Virus record (IMG/VR): IMGVR_UViG_3300007609_000056
Coordinates: 1 to 33,815 of that record
DNA length: 33,815 nt
Reading direction: 5' to 3' (one strand)
Origin: a virus
A program made the position numbers and the translations under genes. The notes under the pieces were generated by a model. The model did no database searches and was not told the origin of the DNA. It saw only the letters and a program-made list of their open reading frames with translations. Shown here piece by piece: positions 1 to 6,668 of this stretch (its first letter is position 1; each line of letters begins with the position of its first letter).

Positions 1-13
1 CCGCTACGTGACC
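1..13. repeat. Left copy of 13-bp terminal repeat (putative cos overhang)
   Basis: Bases 1-13 (ccgctacgtgacc) are identical to the last 13 bases. In the joined circle the sequence lies between 6-bp inverted arms gcgccg (33800-33805) and cggcgc (23-28). The octamer ccgctacg recurs 12 bp downstream (13-20). With a gpA-type terminase next to it, a filled-in 5' cohesive end is the best explanation. Confidence 0.7.
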
Positions 14-122
14 CGCTACGCACGGCGCTGGGAGTACCTTGAACGGGGGGCACCCCCTGCGCATGGCCCTGAGCCCGCCTGTGCGGCCCTGTGCGCCGCG
101 TTCGCGCCTCGGTCGGGCATCC

Positions 123-662
123 CTAGCGCCTCGACCGCGTGTAGCGCTCAAGGCCCTTGGCGAGCCTCTCGGGGAACGTGCGCTGGATTAGCTCGACGGC
201 CCGCTGCTGGGTCGTGATGGCCTCGAACATCTTGAAGGGGATGGGGCCGTGTAGCTTGTCGATGGGAAGGCGCTTGCCCGTGCGCCGCTTGAACACATGG
301 CGGCCCAGGCTCTCCACGATGAATGCGCCCTCGTATATTTTCTTCTGACCCCAAGCCTTGGCCCGCACGCCCTTCTTGGTTTGCACGGGCTTGAAGTCCT
401 TGAGCGGAATGGCGCCATAGCGCGAGCGCACCTCGAACACGAGATCCTTCAGCTTGGCCCGAGCCGTGACGTAGAAGCCGCGGCGCTTGAGATCCTTCTG
501 CGTCACCCCGGCCTCCTTGGCCACTTCCTTGACCATCTGCCGTCCGACTCTCGCGCCCGTTTGATTTAGCGCCCACCATGTGGCCTTGGGCAGCTGTTTC
601 TTTTGGAGGTCTGTTAAGCTCTTTTGGAGTTTATCAATATCATGTTTAACGCTTAATTCCAT
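123..662 (-). CDS. Minor tail protein Z-like (gpZ family)
   Basis: This 179-residue protein resembles the prophage minor tail protein Z family. It has a basic N-terminal helix with the LPKATWWALNQTGARVG stretch, a middle beta-rich part and a C-terminal block with RLPIDKLHGPIPFKMFEA, followed by a basic helix. In lambda, gpZ acts at the head-proximal end of the tail, with U. Here the gene is separated from the other connector genes (25950-26698) and lies alone between the replication region and cos, pointing toward the left end. On the circular genome it directly precedes terS. The start ATG at 662 follows an AAGGGG-type ribosome binding site in an AT-rich leader. The family call rests on motif memory. 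Confidence 0.65.
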   Translation of the reverse strand: MELSVKHDIDKLQKSLTDLQKKQLPKATWWALNQTGARVGRQMVKEVAKEAGVTQKDLKRRGFYVTARAKLKDLVFEVRSRYGAIPLKDFKPVQTKKGVRAKAWGQKKIYEGAFIVESLGRHVFKRRTGKRLPIDKLHGPIPFKMFEAITTQQRAVELIQRTFPERLAKGLERYTRSRR

Positions 663-778
663 TATTATTCCCCTTATTATTATTGCGTGGTTTATTGATT
701 AAAACGGCGCTGGCTGAATATGTTCTTGGGCGCTCGGGCCTCACCCCAGCTGGCCACATCTCGAAGTGTTTGCGCTCA

Positions 779-807
779 TATATATAAACCAGCATATAAG
801 CCTCCAA
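779..807 (-). promoter_or_regulatory. Candidate promoter for the gpZ-like gene and the late operon
   Basis: On the minus strand TTGGAG (807-802) and TATATA (784-779) are separated by 17 bases. The -35 matches consensus at 3 of 6 positions and the -10 at 4 of 6, in an AT-rich context. It would start about 110 bases upstream of the gpZ-like ATG and, in the circular form, could feed through cos into the terminase genes. This is inferred from sequence only. Confidence 0.35.
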
Positions 808-899
808 TTAAAAACCCCGACGGGCGAAGCAACGGGCGAGGAGTGCCCGCCGGGGCGGAAACAGGTGCCCCGGTATCGACGGGGCCACTCGGCGACCAT

Positions 900-928
900 C
901 CCCAGCGGGGGAGAGGGGGACGCTGGGG
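900..928. repeat. GC-rich inverted repeat
   Basis: The arms ccccagcg (900-907) and cgctgggg (921-928) are perfect complements around a 13-base G-rich loop. G-runs in and after the element could also form a quadruplex. No U-run follows on either strand, so it is not a standard intrinsic terminator. Confidence 0.5.
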
Positions 929-976
929 GGTCTGCCTCTCGAGCATAGCACGGTTCCGTAATCGCGCACGTCGGTT

Positions 977-1085
977 GGTACCTTTGGTACCCCTCCTACG
1001 GAGGGGGGTACCGATGGGTACCAGGTACCGCCGTTTCGTCAGGTACCAAAAGTACCAAAAGGTACCAAAAGGTACTTTGGGTACC
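977..1085. repeat. GGTACC iteron-like array
   Basis: Eight perfect GGTACC palindromes start at 977, 986, 1007, 1017, 1024, 1042, 1061 and 1080, with one-mismatch copies at 1051 (AGTACC) and 1071 (GGTACT). The right half has the pattern GGTACCAAAA with a spacing close to 10 bp, so copies fall on one helix face. Flanks are usually AAA on the right or TTT on the left. The density over about 110 bp is far above chance. It suits binding of an initiator or regulator. Confidence 0.75.
986..1012. repeat. Hairpin inside the GGTACC array
   Basis: GGTACCCCTCC (986-996) and GGAGG...GGTACC (1000-1012) can pair around the loop TAC, with two extra G bases as a bulge. It could be a structural element of an origin or an RNA hairpin in the transcript running past the primase gene. 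Confidence 0.5.
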
Positions 1086-1092
1086 AAGGCCC

Positions 1093-3003
1093 TCATCCGC
1101 GGTTCAGGAGGAGCGCAGATGCCGTCTCCCCATGGGTAATAACGAAGCCATTTATTTCCTCTTTAATCATATCGGCCTCAATTAACTTATTTACCAGCTT
1201 ACCTTTAGCGGATGGCTTGACGGCTTGGCTCGCAGTGCTCTCTCCCTTTCCCTTATTTATAATAAACTGTTTTAAGGCGCTCTTGGTTATATATGGATCG
1301 CCGTTTAACAGCTCCTGTCCGGTCGAGCGCCAAGCGTCCTTCATGTCTTGGATGGCACTGGCCAGAGCCTTAGGCATCCGGTCTTTTTCGTCCTCTCCAT
1401 CGCACTCGGTAATAAAGGGAACGGCGCTGCTTATTTGTTCTCCTTCATCATCAAACCATCCGGGGATATTGACGCCCTTGAGCTCCACGCAAACGTGCGG
1501 CGCGAGCTCCGCGTCCTTGCTCTTGCGCTGGATGATCTTGATGGCCCCACCCTTGGCCTTCGGTGGAGCCACGCTGATCTCGATGTCGAGGGCACCGCGC
1601 CAGGCGGAGGAGCCCCGAGCTCGGTGCTGGGCCTCGTCGCTGTTGCCGGTGTGATGGACCAGCAGCACGGTGGCGTTGAAGTGGGTGATCAGGGCGTCGC
1701 AGGCGTCGATGAAGGTCTTGGTGTCCGCCGCGCTGTTCTCATCGCCTTCCATGTGCCGGTGCACCGTGTCCACGGCGATGATGTCGGGGATGAAGCCAAG
1801 GGCCTCGACGGCCTCGATGACCCGGCGCAGCCCGTCCGGTTTGTTCAGGTCAATGGCGTCGGTGGAGAGGTAGAAGTCGACGTCGGATATTTGGTGGTGG
1901 TGCTTCCAGGCCGCGATCCGGGCCCGGAGCCCAGCATGGCCCTCTCCGGCGAGATAGAGCACCGTGCCCTTTTTGACCTTGAGCCCGGCCCATTCAGGGC
2001 GCCCGGCGGCAATGTGCAGGAGCCAGTCGAGCGTGACGAAGGTCTTGCCTCCTCCGCTGGGCCCGTGAACCATCATCAGCGCCCGCTTCTGCACCCACAT
2101 TTTGACCCACCAGTTGATGGCGGCCGGCTGGGCACTGAAGTCGTCGGCCTTGACGATCCAGTCATTGGCGGGCGGGGCAAGGGCGTTGGTGCCGAGCAGC
2201 GCCTGGGCGGCCTCTGAGCCTAGGGCGGTGTTTGCAGCTGTGTCAGACTCTGGGGCGTATCGCGCCACGGATCGGGCAATACGCGCCACCTCGGAGGCCG
2301 GCAGGGGCGGATCGCAGCGCGTCTCGTTTGATACCTCGAGGGCCGCCAGAATCTCTCGCTCGCCCAGCCCGTGGCGACGCATTGCGCCGGCCACCGCGGT
2401 GAGCCCATCGTTTCGATTCCCCTTGATGAGCTCGGCGTCGGTGCTGATCTTCTTTTTAGACCTGTTGAGGTATTGGTCGAGCCAGGCTTGCGGGATGCGG
2501 AACGGCGCGACGCCTTCGAGGGGGTCGTCGCTGGCCTCCCATTCGTAGCGCTTGCCATTGATGGTCGAGGGATAGGCGACGAAATATTTGCCGTCAGAGA
2601 GGAGGTCTACCCCCTGCTCCAGCTTGCAGGACGTGATGGTGGGATCGTAGAGGGCCAAGTAGTGATAGCCGCCCCCGGCCGTCAGCTGCGTGGCGCCCTC
2701 TTCGTGGGGCCCGGCCAGCTTCTTCCATTCGTCCCAGCCATCGAGGCCGCCATTGCGCGGGTCGACATCGAAGACGACCAGGCCCGACTCCTTCCCCGCG
2801 GCGATGCCGACGTTATAGGCGGGATTCTGCCCCCACCACGCTCTAATGCGCTCCTCGTCCGTGGTCGCATCGTGCACGCCGTGGCCCGTGGCCGGCACCT
2901 TGCGGTTGGGCACGAGCGGCAGCACGGGCCAGCCCATCGCGGCATAGCGCAGGGCGGTCTTGAGGGTCAGTGGTTCAAGCTGTTGCACGTTTGATGACGT
3001 CAT
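1093..3003 (-). CDS. Bifunctional PrimPol-helicase replication protein
   Basis: The 636-residue protein joins an N-terminal primase-polymerase domain to a RepA/RecA-like helicase. The PrimPol part (about 15-175) shows the acidic motif FDVD with D79 and D81, GGYHY with H114, and a GVDLLSDGKY segment. The ATPase part has Walker A GPSGGGKT (314-321), a Walker B-like IIAVDT (408-413) and VHHTG (449-453). The C-terminus looks like a winged helix. It probably primes and unwinds DNA at the phage origin. The start ATG at 3003 overlaps the regulator gene by 29 bases, so the two are probably co-transcribed leftward, opposite to the recombination operon. Confidence 0.88.
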   Translation of the reverse strand: MTSSNVQQLEPLTLKTALRYAAMGWPVLPLVPNRKVPATGHGVHDATTDEERIRAWWGQNPAYNVGIAAGKESGLVVFDVDPRNGGLDGWDEWKKLAGPHEEGATQLTAGGGYHYLALYDPTITSCKLEQGVDLLSDGKYFVAYPSTINGKRYEWEASDDPLEGVAPFRIPQAWLDQYLNRSKKKISTDAELIKGNRNDGLTAVAGAMRRHGLGEREILAALEVSNETRCDPPLPASEVARIARSVARYAPESDTAANTALGSEAAQALLGTNALAPPANDWIVKADDFSAQPAAINWWVKMWVQKRALMMVHGPSGGGKTFVTLDWLLHIAAGRPEWAGLKVKKGTVLYLAGEGHAGLRARIAAWKHHHQISDVDFYLSTDAIDLNKPDGLRRVIEAVEALGFIPDIIAVDTVHRHMEGDENSAADTKTFIDACDALITHFNATVLLVHHTGNSDEAQHRARGSSAWRGALDIEISVAPPKAKGGAIKIIQRKSKDAELAPHVCVELKGVNIPGWFDDEGEQISSAVPFITECDGEDEKDRMPKALASAIQDMKDAWRSTGQELLNGDPYITKSALKQFIINKGKGESTASQAVKPSAKGKLVNKLIEADMIKEEINGFVITHGETASALLLNRG

Positions 3004-3166
3004 CGCGGTCCGCCTTTAGCTCCCCATTGGTGATCACCTCGAGCTCGAACTGCCGAGCCATAGGTGGCCGATCTCCCCAGCGGCCGATTGCGTGCGGCCA
3101 AACGTCGAGCGCCCTTGCGAGGGCCTTTTTGCCACCGAAGTGCTGGATGGCTTCAAGCGTGGTCAT
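2975..3166 (-). CDS. YdaS/Cro-like helix-turn-helix regulator
   Basis: This 63-residue protein resembles the YdaS/Cro family. After MTTLEAIQHFGGKKALARALDV comes a recognition-helix-like segment with AIGRWGD and then the family's PPMARQFELEVITNGELKAD tail. I chose the ATG at 3166, after the strong site AGGGAG six bases upstream; a longer frame extends across the promoter region and is unlikely. It sits beside a divergent promoter region and overlaps the primase gene, so it probably represses the plus operon, its own operon, or both. No second repressor is visible in the window. Confidence 0.75.
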   Translation of the reverse strand: MTTLEAIQHFGGKKALARALDVWPHAIGRWGDRPPMARQFELEVITNGELKADRDDVIKRATA

Positions 3167-3180
3167 ATTTTTCTCCCTGA

Positions 3181-3233
3181 GTGTTGCGGTGAGGGTTGAC
3201 ACAATACGGGAGAGGCGAGTACCTTTGCAACAC
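3181..3233. promoter_or_regulatory. Divergent, superimposed early promoters with inverted-repeat operator
   Basis: The plus promoter has TTGACA (3196-3201), an 18-base gap and TACCTT (3220-3225). The minus promoter has TTGCAA (3230-3225), an 18-base gap and TATTGT (3206-3201). The -35 of each touches the -10 of the other, so both cannot be occupied together. The pair is enclosed by GTGTTGC (3181-3187) and GCAACAC (3227-3233), a perfect 7-bp inverted repeat that could be the operator for the YdaS/Cro-like protein. Only the plus -35 is a strong match. Confidence 0.5.
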
Positions 3234-3278
3234 CCCAACCGGCACGGTGCCAACCGGGGACAATCAGAGGAGGCCACT

Positions 3279-3962
3279 ATGGCCATTTCAGTCAAACGCA
3301 CCGGCGACGTGTCTGCCGTTAATGTGCGTCTGCTCGTGTACGGAGCCGCTGGCGCGGGGAAGACTTCGCTGATCCCTACCTTGCCCGCTCCGCTGGTCCT
3401 CAGCGCCGAGGGCGGCCTGCTGTCGATCAAGGGGGCGGATGTGCCCTTTATCGAGATCAAGTCCATGGAGGACTTGAAAGAAGCCTACCAATGGCTCACG
3501 GAGTCGGAGGAGGCCGCGCAGTTTCAGTCGGTCGCCCTGGACTCGATCAGCGAGATCGCGGAAGTGGTTCTCACCGCGGAGAAGGCGACGGCGAAAGACC
3601 CGCGGCAAGCCTACGGCGCGCTGCAAGATCAAATGCAGATGATCATTCGCGCCTTCCGTGACCTACCCGGCAAGCAAGTCTACTTCTCCGCAAAGATGGA
3701 GAAGAGCCAGGACGAGATGGGGCGGATGCTTTACGCGCCCTCCATGCCCGGGAACAAGCTCGCCCAGATGCTGCCCTATTTCTTCGACGAGGTGCTCGCC
3801 CTCCGGGTCGAGCGCGACGCCGAAGGGGCGATCCAGCGGGCTCTCATGTGCGAGTCCGATGGGCTCTGGTCGGCGAAGGATCGCTCCGGCGCGCTTGCCG
3901 CTTGGGAGCCGGCGGACCTGGGCGCGGTAATCGGCAAGATCATGGGGGGTGATCATGAATAA
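3279..3962 (+). CDS. Sak4-like RecA-fold ATPase (recombination)
   Basis: The 227-residue protein is a single RecA/AAA-type ATPase domain. Walker A is GAAGAGKT (22-29) and the Walker B aspartate is D88 in VALDSI. A conserved PSMPGNKLAQ segment lies near 155-164. Size and neighbours fit Sak4-type phage recombinases, which act with an ssDNA-binding protein in strand annealing or exchange; the DUF669 gene two genes downstream supports this. The ATG at 3279 follows AGAGGAGG with a 5-base gap, the strongest site in the operon. A longer in-frame extension to 2970 crosses the promoter region and is rejected. Confidence 0.75.
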   Translation: MAISVKRTGDVSAVNVRLLVYGAAGAGKTSLIPTLPAPLVLSAEGGLLSIKGADVPFIEIKSMEDLKEAYQWLTESEEAAQFQSVALDSISEIAEVVLTAEKATAKDPRQAYGALQDQMQMIIRAFRDLPGKQVYFSAKMEKSQDEMGRMLYAPSMPGNKLAQMLPYFFDEVLALRVERDAEGAIQRALMCESDGLWSAKDRSGALAAWEPADLGAVIGKIMGGDHE

Positions 3963-4287
3963 ATGGGAGCTCCTTAACCGCGCCGGCAATGTCATCGAGG
4001 GCGACCGGGCCCGCGACTACGGTGACGCGCACGAAAACTTTGGGCGCATTGCCATCGGCTGGTCCGTGATTTCCGAGTCGGCCATGAATGACCACGGCGA
4101 GATCCGATCCGAGCACGTTGCGCTTATGATGGACTGGCTCAAGACCTGCCGGCTCCTCGGCGAGCTCGGCCATGAGGACAGCTGGATCGACAAGCTGGGG
4201 TATAGCGCCCTCGGCGGCGAGATCGCGGACAAAGGCAGGGCGTTTGCGCTGGCTGGTGCGTCGATGGCTGAGGAGGGGCAGCAATGA
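3955..4287 (+). CDS. DUF6378-like conserved phage protein
   Basis: The 110-residue helical protein has the pattern DRARDYGDAHENFGRIA near residue 17, then VALMMDWLKTCRLL and a DSWIDKLGY segment, which I recognise as a DUF6378-type phage family. Its function is unknown; the acidic and histidine residues recall all-alpha nucleotide hydrolases, but that is speculation. The ATG at 3955 overlaps the end of the ATPase gene by 8 bases and follows a GGGGGG run, while the GTG at 3949 is less likely. Confidence 0.6.
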   Translation: MNKWELLNRAGNVIEGDRARDYGDAHENFGRIAIGWSVISESAMNDHGEIRSEHVALMMDWLKTCRLLGELGHEDSWIDKLGYSALGGEIADKGRAFALAGASMAEEGQQ

Positions 4288-4679
4288 CCACCGCTAAACT
4301 CGCGGAGATGATCTCCGCATGGAACGAGGCCAAGCAGTCCGAGAAGGCGTGGCAGGACCGGCGCCGGATCATCGAGGACGAGATCGCCGAGCAGCTGATC
4401 CTGGGTGAGCTCGACTCGACGCAAACCATCACCGCGGGGCCCTGGAAAATGAAGGTCACGCAACGGCTCAACCGGCGCATCGACACTGATGCGCTGCAAG
4501 AGCTCGCGGCGGAGAACGGGCTGCAAGCCCACCTCGCTGACCTGTTCCGCTGGAAGCCGGAGCTCAATCTCCGCCAATGGAACGATGCCGATGAAAGCAT
4601 CCGAAAGGCCCTAGAAGGGGCAATCACCACCAAACCCGGGCGGCCTTCGTTCGCCCTCGACGCTAAACAGGAGCAGTAA
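4284..4679 (+). CDS. Conserved phage protein of unknown function
   Basis: The 131-residue protein starts at an ATGA overlap with the previous gene. It has a charged helical N-terminus (about 1-45), a short beta-like segment (TITAGPWKMKVTQRLNRRID) and a C-terminal part with LFRWKPELNLRQWN. No catalytic motif is visible. Its position between the Sak4-like and ssDNA-binding genes suggests an accessory role in recombination. I cannot assign a family with confidence. Confidence 0.6.
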   Translation: MTTAKLAEMISAWNEAKQSEKAWQDRRRIIEDEIAEQLILGELDSTQTITAGPWKMKVTQRLNRRIDTDALQELAAENGLQAHLADLFRWKPELNLRQWNDADESIRKALEGAITTKPGRPSFALDAKQEQ

Positions 4680-4681
4680 TC

Positions 4682-5161
4682 ATGGCGCAATTAGGACAGA
4701 CCTTTGACACGGCCTCGATGCCGGAAAGCACCGATTATTCGCCGATTCCCGCCGGCTGGTATCGCTGCCGGATCACCGAGGCGAGCCTCGAGACGACGAA
4801 GGCCGGCACCGGCCAGTACATCAAGTGCCGCTATGACGTGCTTGATGGGCCGCACGCTAATCGGGTGTTTTTTGGGAACATCAACATTCGCAACCCCAAC
4901 CCCAAGGCCGAGGAGATCGGCACGGAGCAGCTGGGCAAGCTCATGCGCGCCATCGGCCTGGCCCGGGTGTCCGATACGGACCAGCTGATCGGTGGCGTCA
5001 TGAGCGTGAAGGTGACGATTCGCCAGTCTGAGCAGTACGGTGACAGCAATGAGGTGAAGGACTGGAAGAGCGCAGGCGCTGGTGCAGGCGTTGGTGCTGC
5101 TGCGGTCGGCGGCGCCACTCCTCCCCCTCCGCCCTCCGGCGGCCTGCCCTGGAGCAAGTAA
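4682..5161 (+). CDS. DUF669 family ssDNA-binding-like protein
   Basis: The 159-residue protein resembles DUF669. It opens with PIPAGWYRCRITEASLETTKAGTGQ, typical of an OB-fold-like entry, then has LDGPHANRVFFGNINIRNPNP and a GKLMRAIG helix. The C-terminus is an Ala/Gly linker, a proline run and the tip GGLPWSK, the kind of flexible tail seen in ssDNA-binding proteins. Members near Sak-type genes are thought to bind ssDNA. GGAG lies 8 bases before the ATG, and the stop overlaps the next start as TAATG. Confidence 0.75.
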   Translation: MAQLGQTFDTASMPESTDYSPIPAGWYRCRITEASLETTKAGTGQYIKCRYDVLDGPHANRVFFGNINIRNPNPKAEEIGTEQLGKLMRAIGLARVSDTDQLIGGVMSVKVTIRQSEQYGDSNEVKDWKSAGAGAGVGAAAVGGATPPPPPSGGLPWSK

Positions 5162-5997
5162 TGGCCAAGCTGCCCGAGCCCATCAACACCCTGGCTGCGG
5201 CCATTGATCGGCATCACGAGGCAGTGAGCGAGCGCCCCCGATTTCACATGGGGGCGTCAGCTCTCGGCCATCACTGCGACCGCTGGCTCTGGCTCAATTT
5301 CCGGTGGGTGGTGGTGCAATCCTTTAACGGCCGGATGCGCCGCCTCTTCCGCCGTGGGCACATGGAGGAGGACGTGCTCATGGCCGACATGAGGGCGGTG
5401 GGCGTTGTGTTCAGTGAGGCGCAGGCGCACGTCGACTTTGGTGGCTTTGTCCGAGGCTCGGCCGATGCCGTAATCGAGCGGGGCGTGCCGGGTGCCGAGC
5501 GGAGCCGCCACGTTGCCGAGTTTAAGACCCACAATCGGGCCAGCTTCAAGGCCCTGGTGAAGGACGGAGTCAAGAAATCAAAGCCCCAGCACTGGGCCCA
5601 GATGCAAATTTATATGCTTGGCCTCGAGATCAAGCGGGCGCTTTATGTCGCCGTTTGCAAGGACGATGACACGCTCTACTCGGAGCGCGTGCGGCTCGAC
5701 GTGGAGGCGGCGGAGTCGCTCGTGGAAAAGGGGCATAGGCTGAGCCTCGATGATCGCCTGCCGCCCCCGATCTCGACAGACGCTACCCATTGGCGCTGCA
5801 AAATGTGCCCAGCCCATGGCTTCTGCCACGGCGGGGCGGCGGTCAATCGCTCCTGCCGATCCTGCAAATGGGCCCGGGCGAAGGACGACGCCACCTTCTA
5901 CTGCGAGCGCCACGGAGGCACGATCCCGCGCAGCTTCGAGCCGAAGGGGTGTGATGACTGGGAAGTGATTGAGGATTTGGAGGTGAAGCACCGATGA
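5161..5997 (+). CDS. Cas4/RecB-like PD-(D/E)XK nuclease with two cysteine clusters
   Basis: The 278-residue protein carries a PD-(D/E)XK nuclease core: H67 in RRGHMEE, D102 in GSADAVI, E120 and K122 in AEFKTH, and Q147 in AQMQIYM. C39 with C213, C216 and C222 matches the one-plus-three arrangement of Cas4/AddB iron-sulfur nucleases. A second set, C232, C235, C248 and C264, looks like a zinc ribbon. It probably resects DNA ends to give ssDNA for the Sak4-like and DUF669 proteins. No Cas genes are present, so this is recombination rather than CRISPR adaptation. Confidence 0.8.
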   Translation: MAKLPEPINTLAAAIDRHHEAVSERPRFHMGASALGHHCDRWLWLNFRWVVVQSFNGRMRRLFRRGHMEEDVLMADMRAVGVVFSEAQAHVDFGGFVRGSADAVIERGVPGAERSRHVAEFKTHNRASFKALVKDGVKKSKPQHWAQMQIYMLGLEIKRALYVAVCKDDDTLYSERVRLDVEAAESLVEKGHRLSLDDRLPPPISTDATHWRCKMCPAHGFCHGGAAVNRSCRSCKWARAKDDATFYCERHGGTIPRSFEPKGCDDWEVIEDLEVKHR

Positions 5998-6215
5998 GGG
6001 TGACGTTTGATGCGGAGCTGAAGCGTTATCTATCACGCGGAATGACCTTGCAGCATCGGCGCCTGGAACGGATTCGATGCCTAGCGAGCACCGGCGAGCC
6101 GTACCAGAACCAGTACGAAGAGCGCGTGAAGTGGCGCCAGGAGGTGCCTTACAACATCCGCATCGACGCGCCAGTCCTCCCCGCAACGTGGGACATTTTG
6201 CCGACTTACCTTTGA
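5994..6215 (+). CDS. Small protein of unknown function
   Basis: The 73-residue basic protein starts at an ATGA overlap with the nuclease gene, so it is translationally coupled. It is rich in Arg and aromatic residues (LQHRRLERIRCLA, WRQEVPYNIRID). No family is recognised. It is the last gene before the accessory cassette region. Confidence 0.55.
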   Translation: MRVTFDAELKRYLSRGMTLQHRRLERIRCLASTGEPYQNQYEERVKWRQEVPYNIRIDAPVLPATWDILPTYL

Positions 6216-6256
6216 TGGCGCAGAGAGTGCAACTTGTAAGGATTGCTTAAAGGTTC

Positions 6257-6275
6257 AAAGGGAGAGTGAGTGATG
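6257..6275 (+). repeat. Ribosome-binding-site repeat, copy 1
   Basis: aaagggagagtgagtgatg carries the GGGAG site and start codon of the 23-residue repeat gene. Near-identical copies lie at 6648-6673 and 6771-6796, where each also encodes the AKAKGE tail of the preceding gene. Confidence 0.65.
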
Positions 6276-6668
6276 AAAGAGCACACGGTTGAAGTCTATG
6301 AAGATGGCAGCAAGCGCTGGCACCTCGATGGCAAGTTGCATCGCGAAGACGGTCCTGCTTTTGAGCATGCAAACGGCAGAAAAGATTGGTACCTCCATGG
6401 CGAACGTCATCGTGAAGATGGCCCTGCCATTGAGTGGGCAGACGGCACCAAATTTTGGTACTTGAATGGCCAGCGCCACCGCGAAGATGGCCCTGCTGTT
6501 GATTGGTCAGACGGCAGTAAGTTTTGGTACTCCAAAGGACAACTACATCGCGAGGACGGGCCTGCTGTTGAGTGGTCAGACGGCACCAAAAAGTGGTGGC
6601 TACATAACAAGCGAGTCACAGAGGAAGAACACAAGCGCAGGATGAGCGCAAAAGCAAAGGGAGAGTGA
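6273..6668 (+). CDS. MORN-like 23-residue repeat protein
   Basis: The 131-residue protein consists of four tandem repeats of about 23 residues, each beginning HREDGPA followed by W or H, (A/S)DG, K and WY, with repeat starts at residues 23, 46, 69 and 92. A partial unit lies at the N-terminus. A charged helix ends in AKAKGE. Similar MORN-variant repeats occur in large phages and giant viruses and fold as beta-hairpin sheets; their role is unknown. Base composition is clearly more AT-rich than the flanking genes, which suggests recent acquisition. The ATG at 6273 follows GGGAGAG; the GTG three bases earlier is an alternative. Confidence 0.75.
   Translation: MKEHTVEVYEDGSKRWHLDGKLHREDGPAFEHANGRKDWYLHGERHREDGPAIEWADGTKFWYLNGQRHREDGPAVDWSDGSKFWYSKGQLHREDGPAVEWSDGTKKWWLHNKRVTEEEHKRRMSAKAKGE
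6339..6614 (+). repeat. Four 69-bp tandem coding repeats
   Basis: Units begin at 6339, 6408, 6477 and 6546, each opening with cat or cac plus cg(c/t)ga(a/g)ga. The 69-bp period is exact and the central units are very similar at DNA level, so copy number may vary by recombination. Confidence 0.75.

Larger units (their letters stand above)
663..1092. other. Gene-free regulatory region: possible origin and late promoter
   Basis: These 430 bases hold no convincing gene. From the gpZ-like start they contain an AT-rich stretch with tatatata at about 777-786 and a promoter-like site on the minus strand. Next come a GC-rich hairpin at 900-928, a dense GGTACC array at 977-1085 and a strong hairpin at 986-1012. 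AT-rich DNA beside short phased repeats, next to a primase-helicase gene, fits a replication origin. An operator array is the main alternative. Two ORFs here (720-1139 plus, 776-1096 minus) translate the repeats into low-complexity peptide and are not counted. Confidence 0.55.

Noticed and set aside
835-900. Folded GC-rich segment as a possible tRNA or tmRNA
   Set aside because: No T-arm consensus or acceptor pairing was found; only ordinary GC hairpins.
900-928. Hairpin as a transcription terminator for the primase operon
   Set aside because: No U-run follows on either strand, so intrinsic termination is not supported; kept as a structural repeat.
720-1139. 139-residue plus-strand ORF and a 106-residue minus-strand ORF over the GGTACC array
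   Set aside because: Both translate the repeat array into low-complexity peptide (runs of VP and GT), lack good ribosome binding sites and overlap the end of the primase gene.
1348-2217. 289-residue plus-strand ORF opposite the PrimPol-helicase gene
   Set aside because: It is an antisense shadow of a well-supported gene in GC-rich DNA; composition is poor for a real protein.
2975-3466. 163-residue reading of the regulator gene
   Set aside because: The extra N-terminus lies antisense to the Sak4-like gene and spans the promoter region; the ATG at 3166 has a strong site and fits the family length.
5161-5997. Cas4-like nuclease as a sign of a CRISPR system
   Set aside because: No cas1, cas2, repeats or spacers are present. 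The neighbours are recombination genes, so it is a phage exonuclease.
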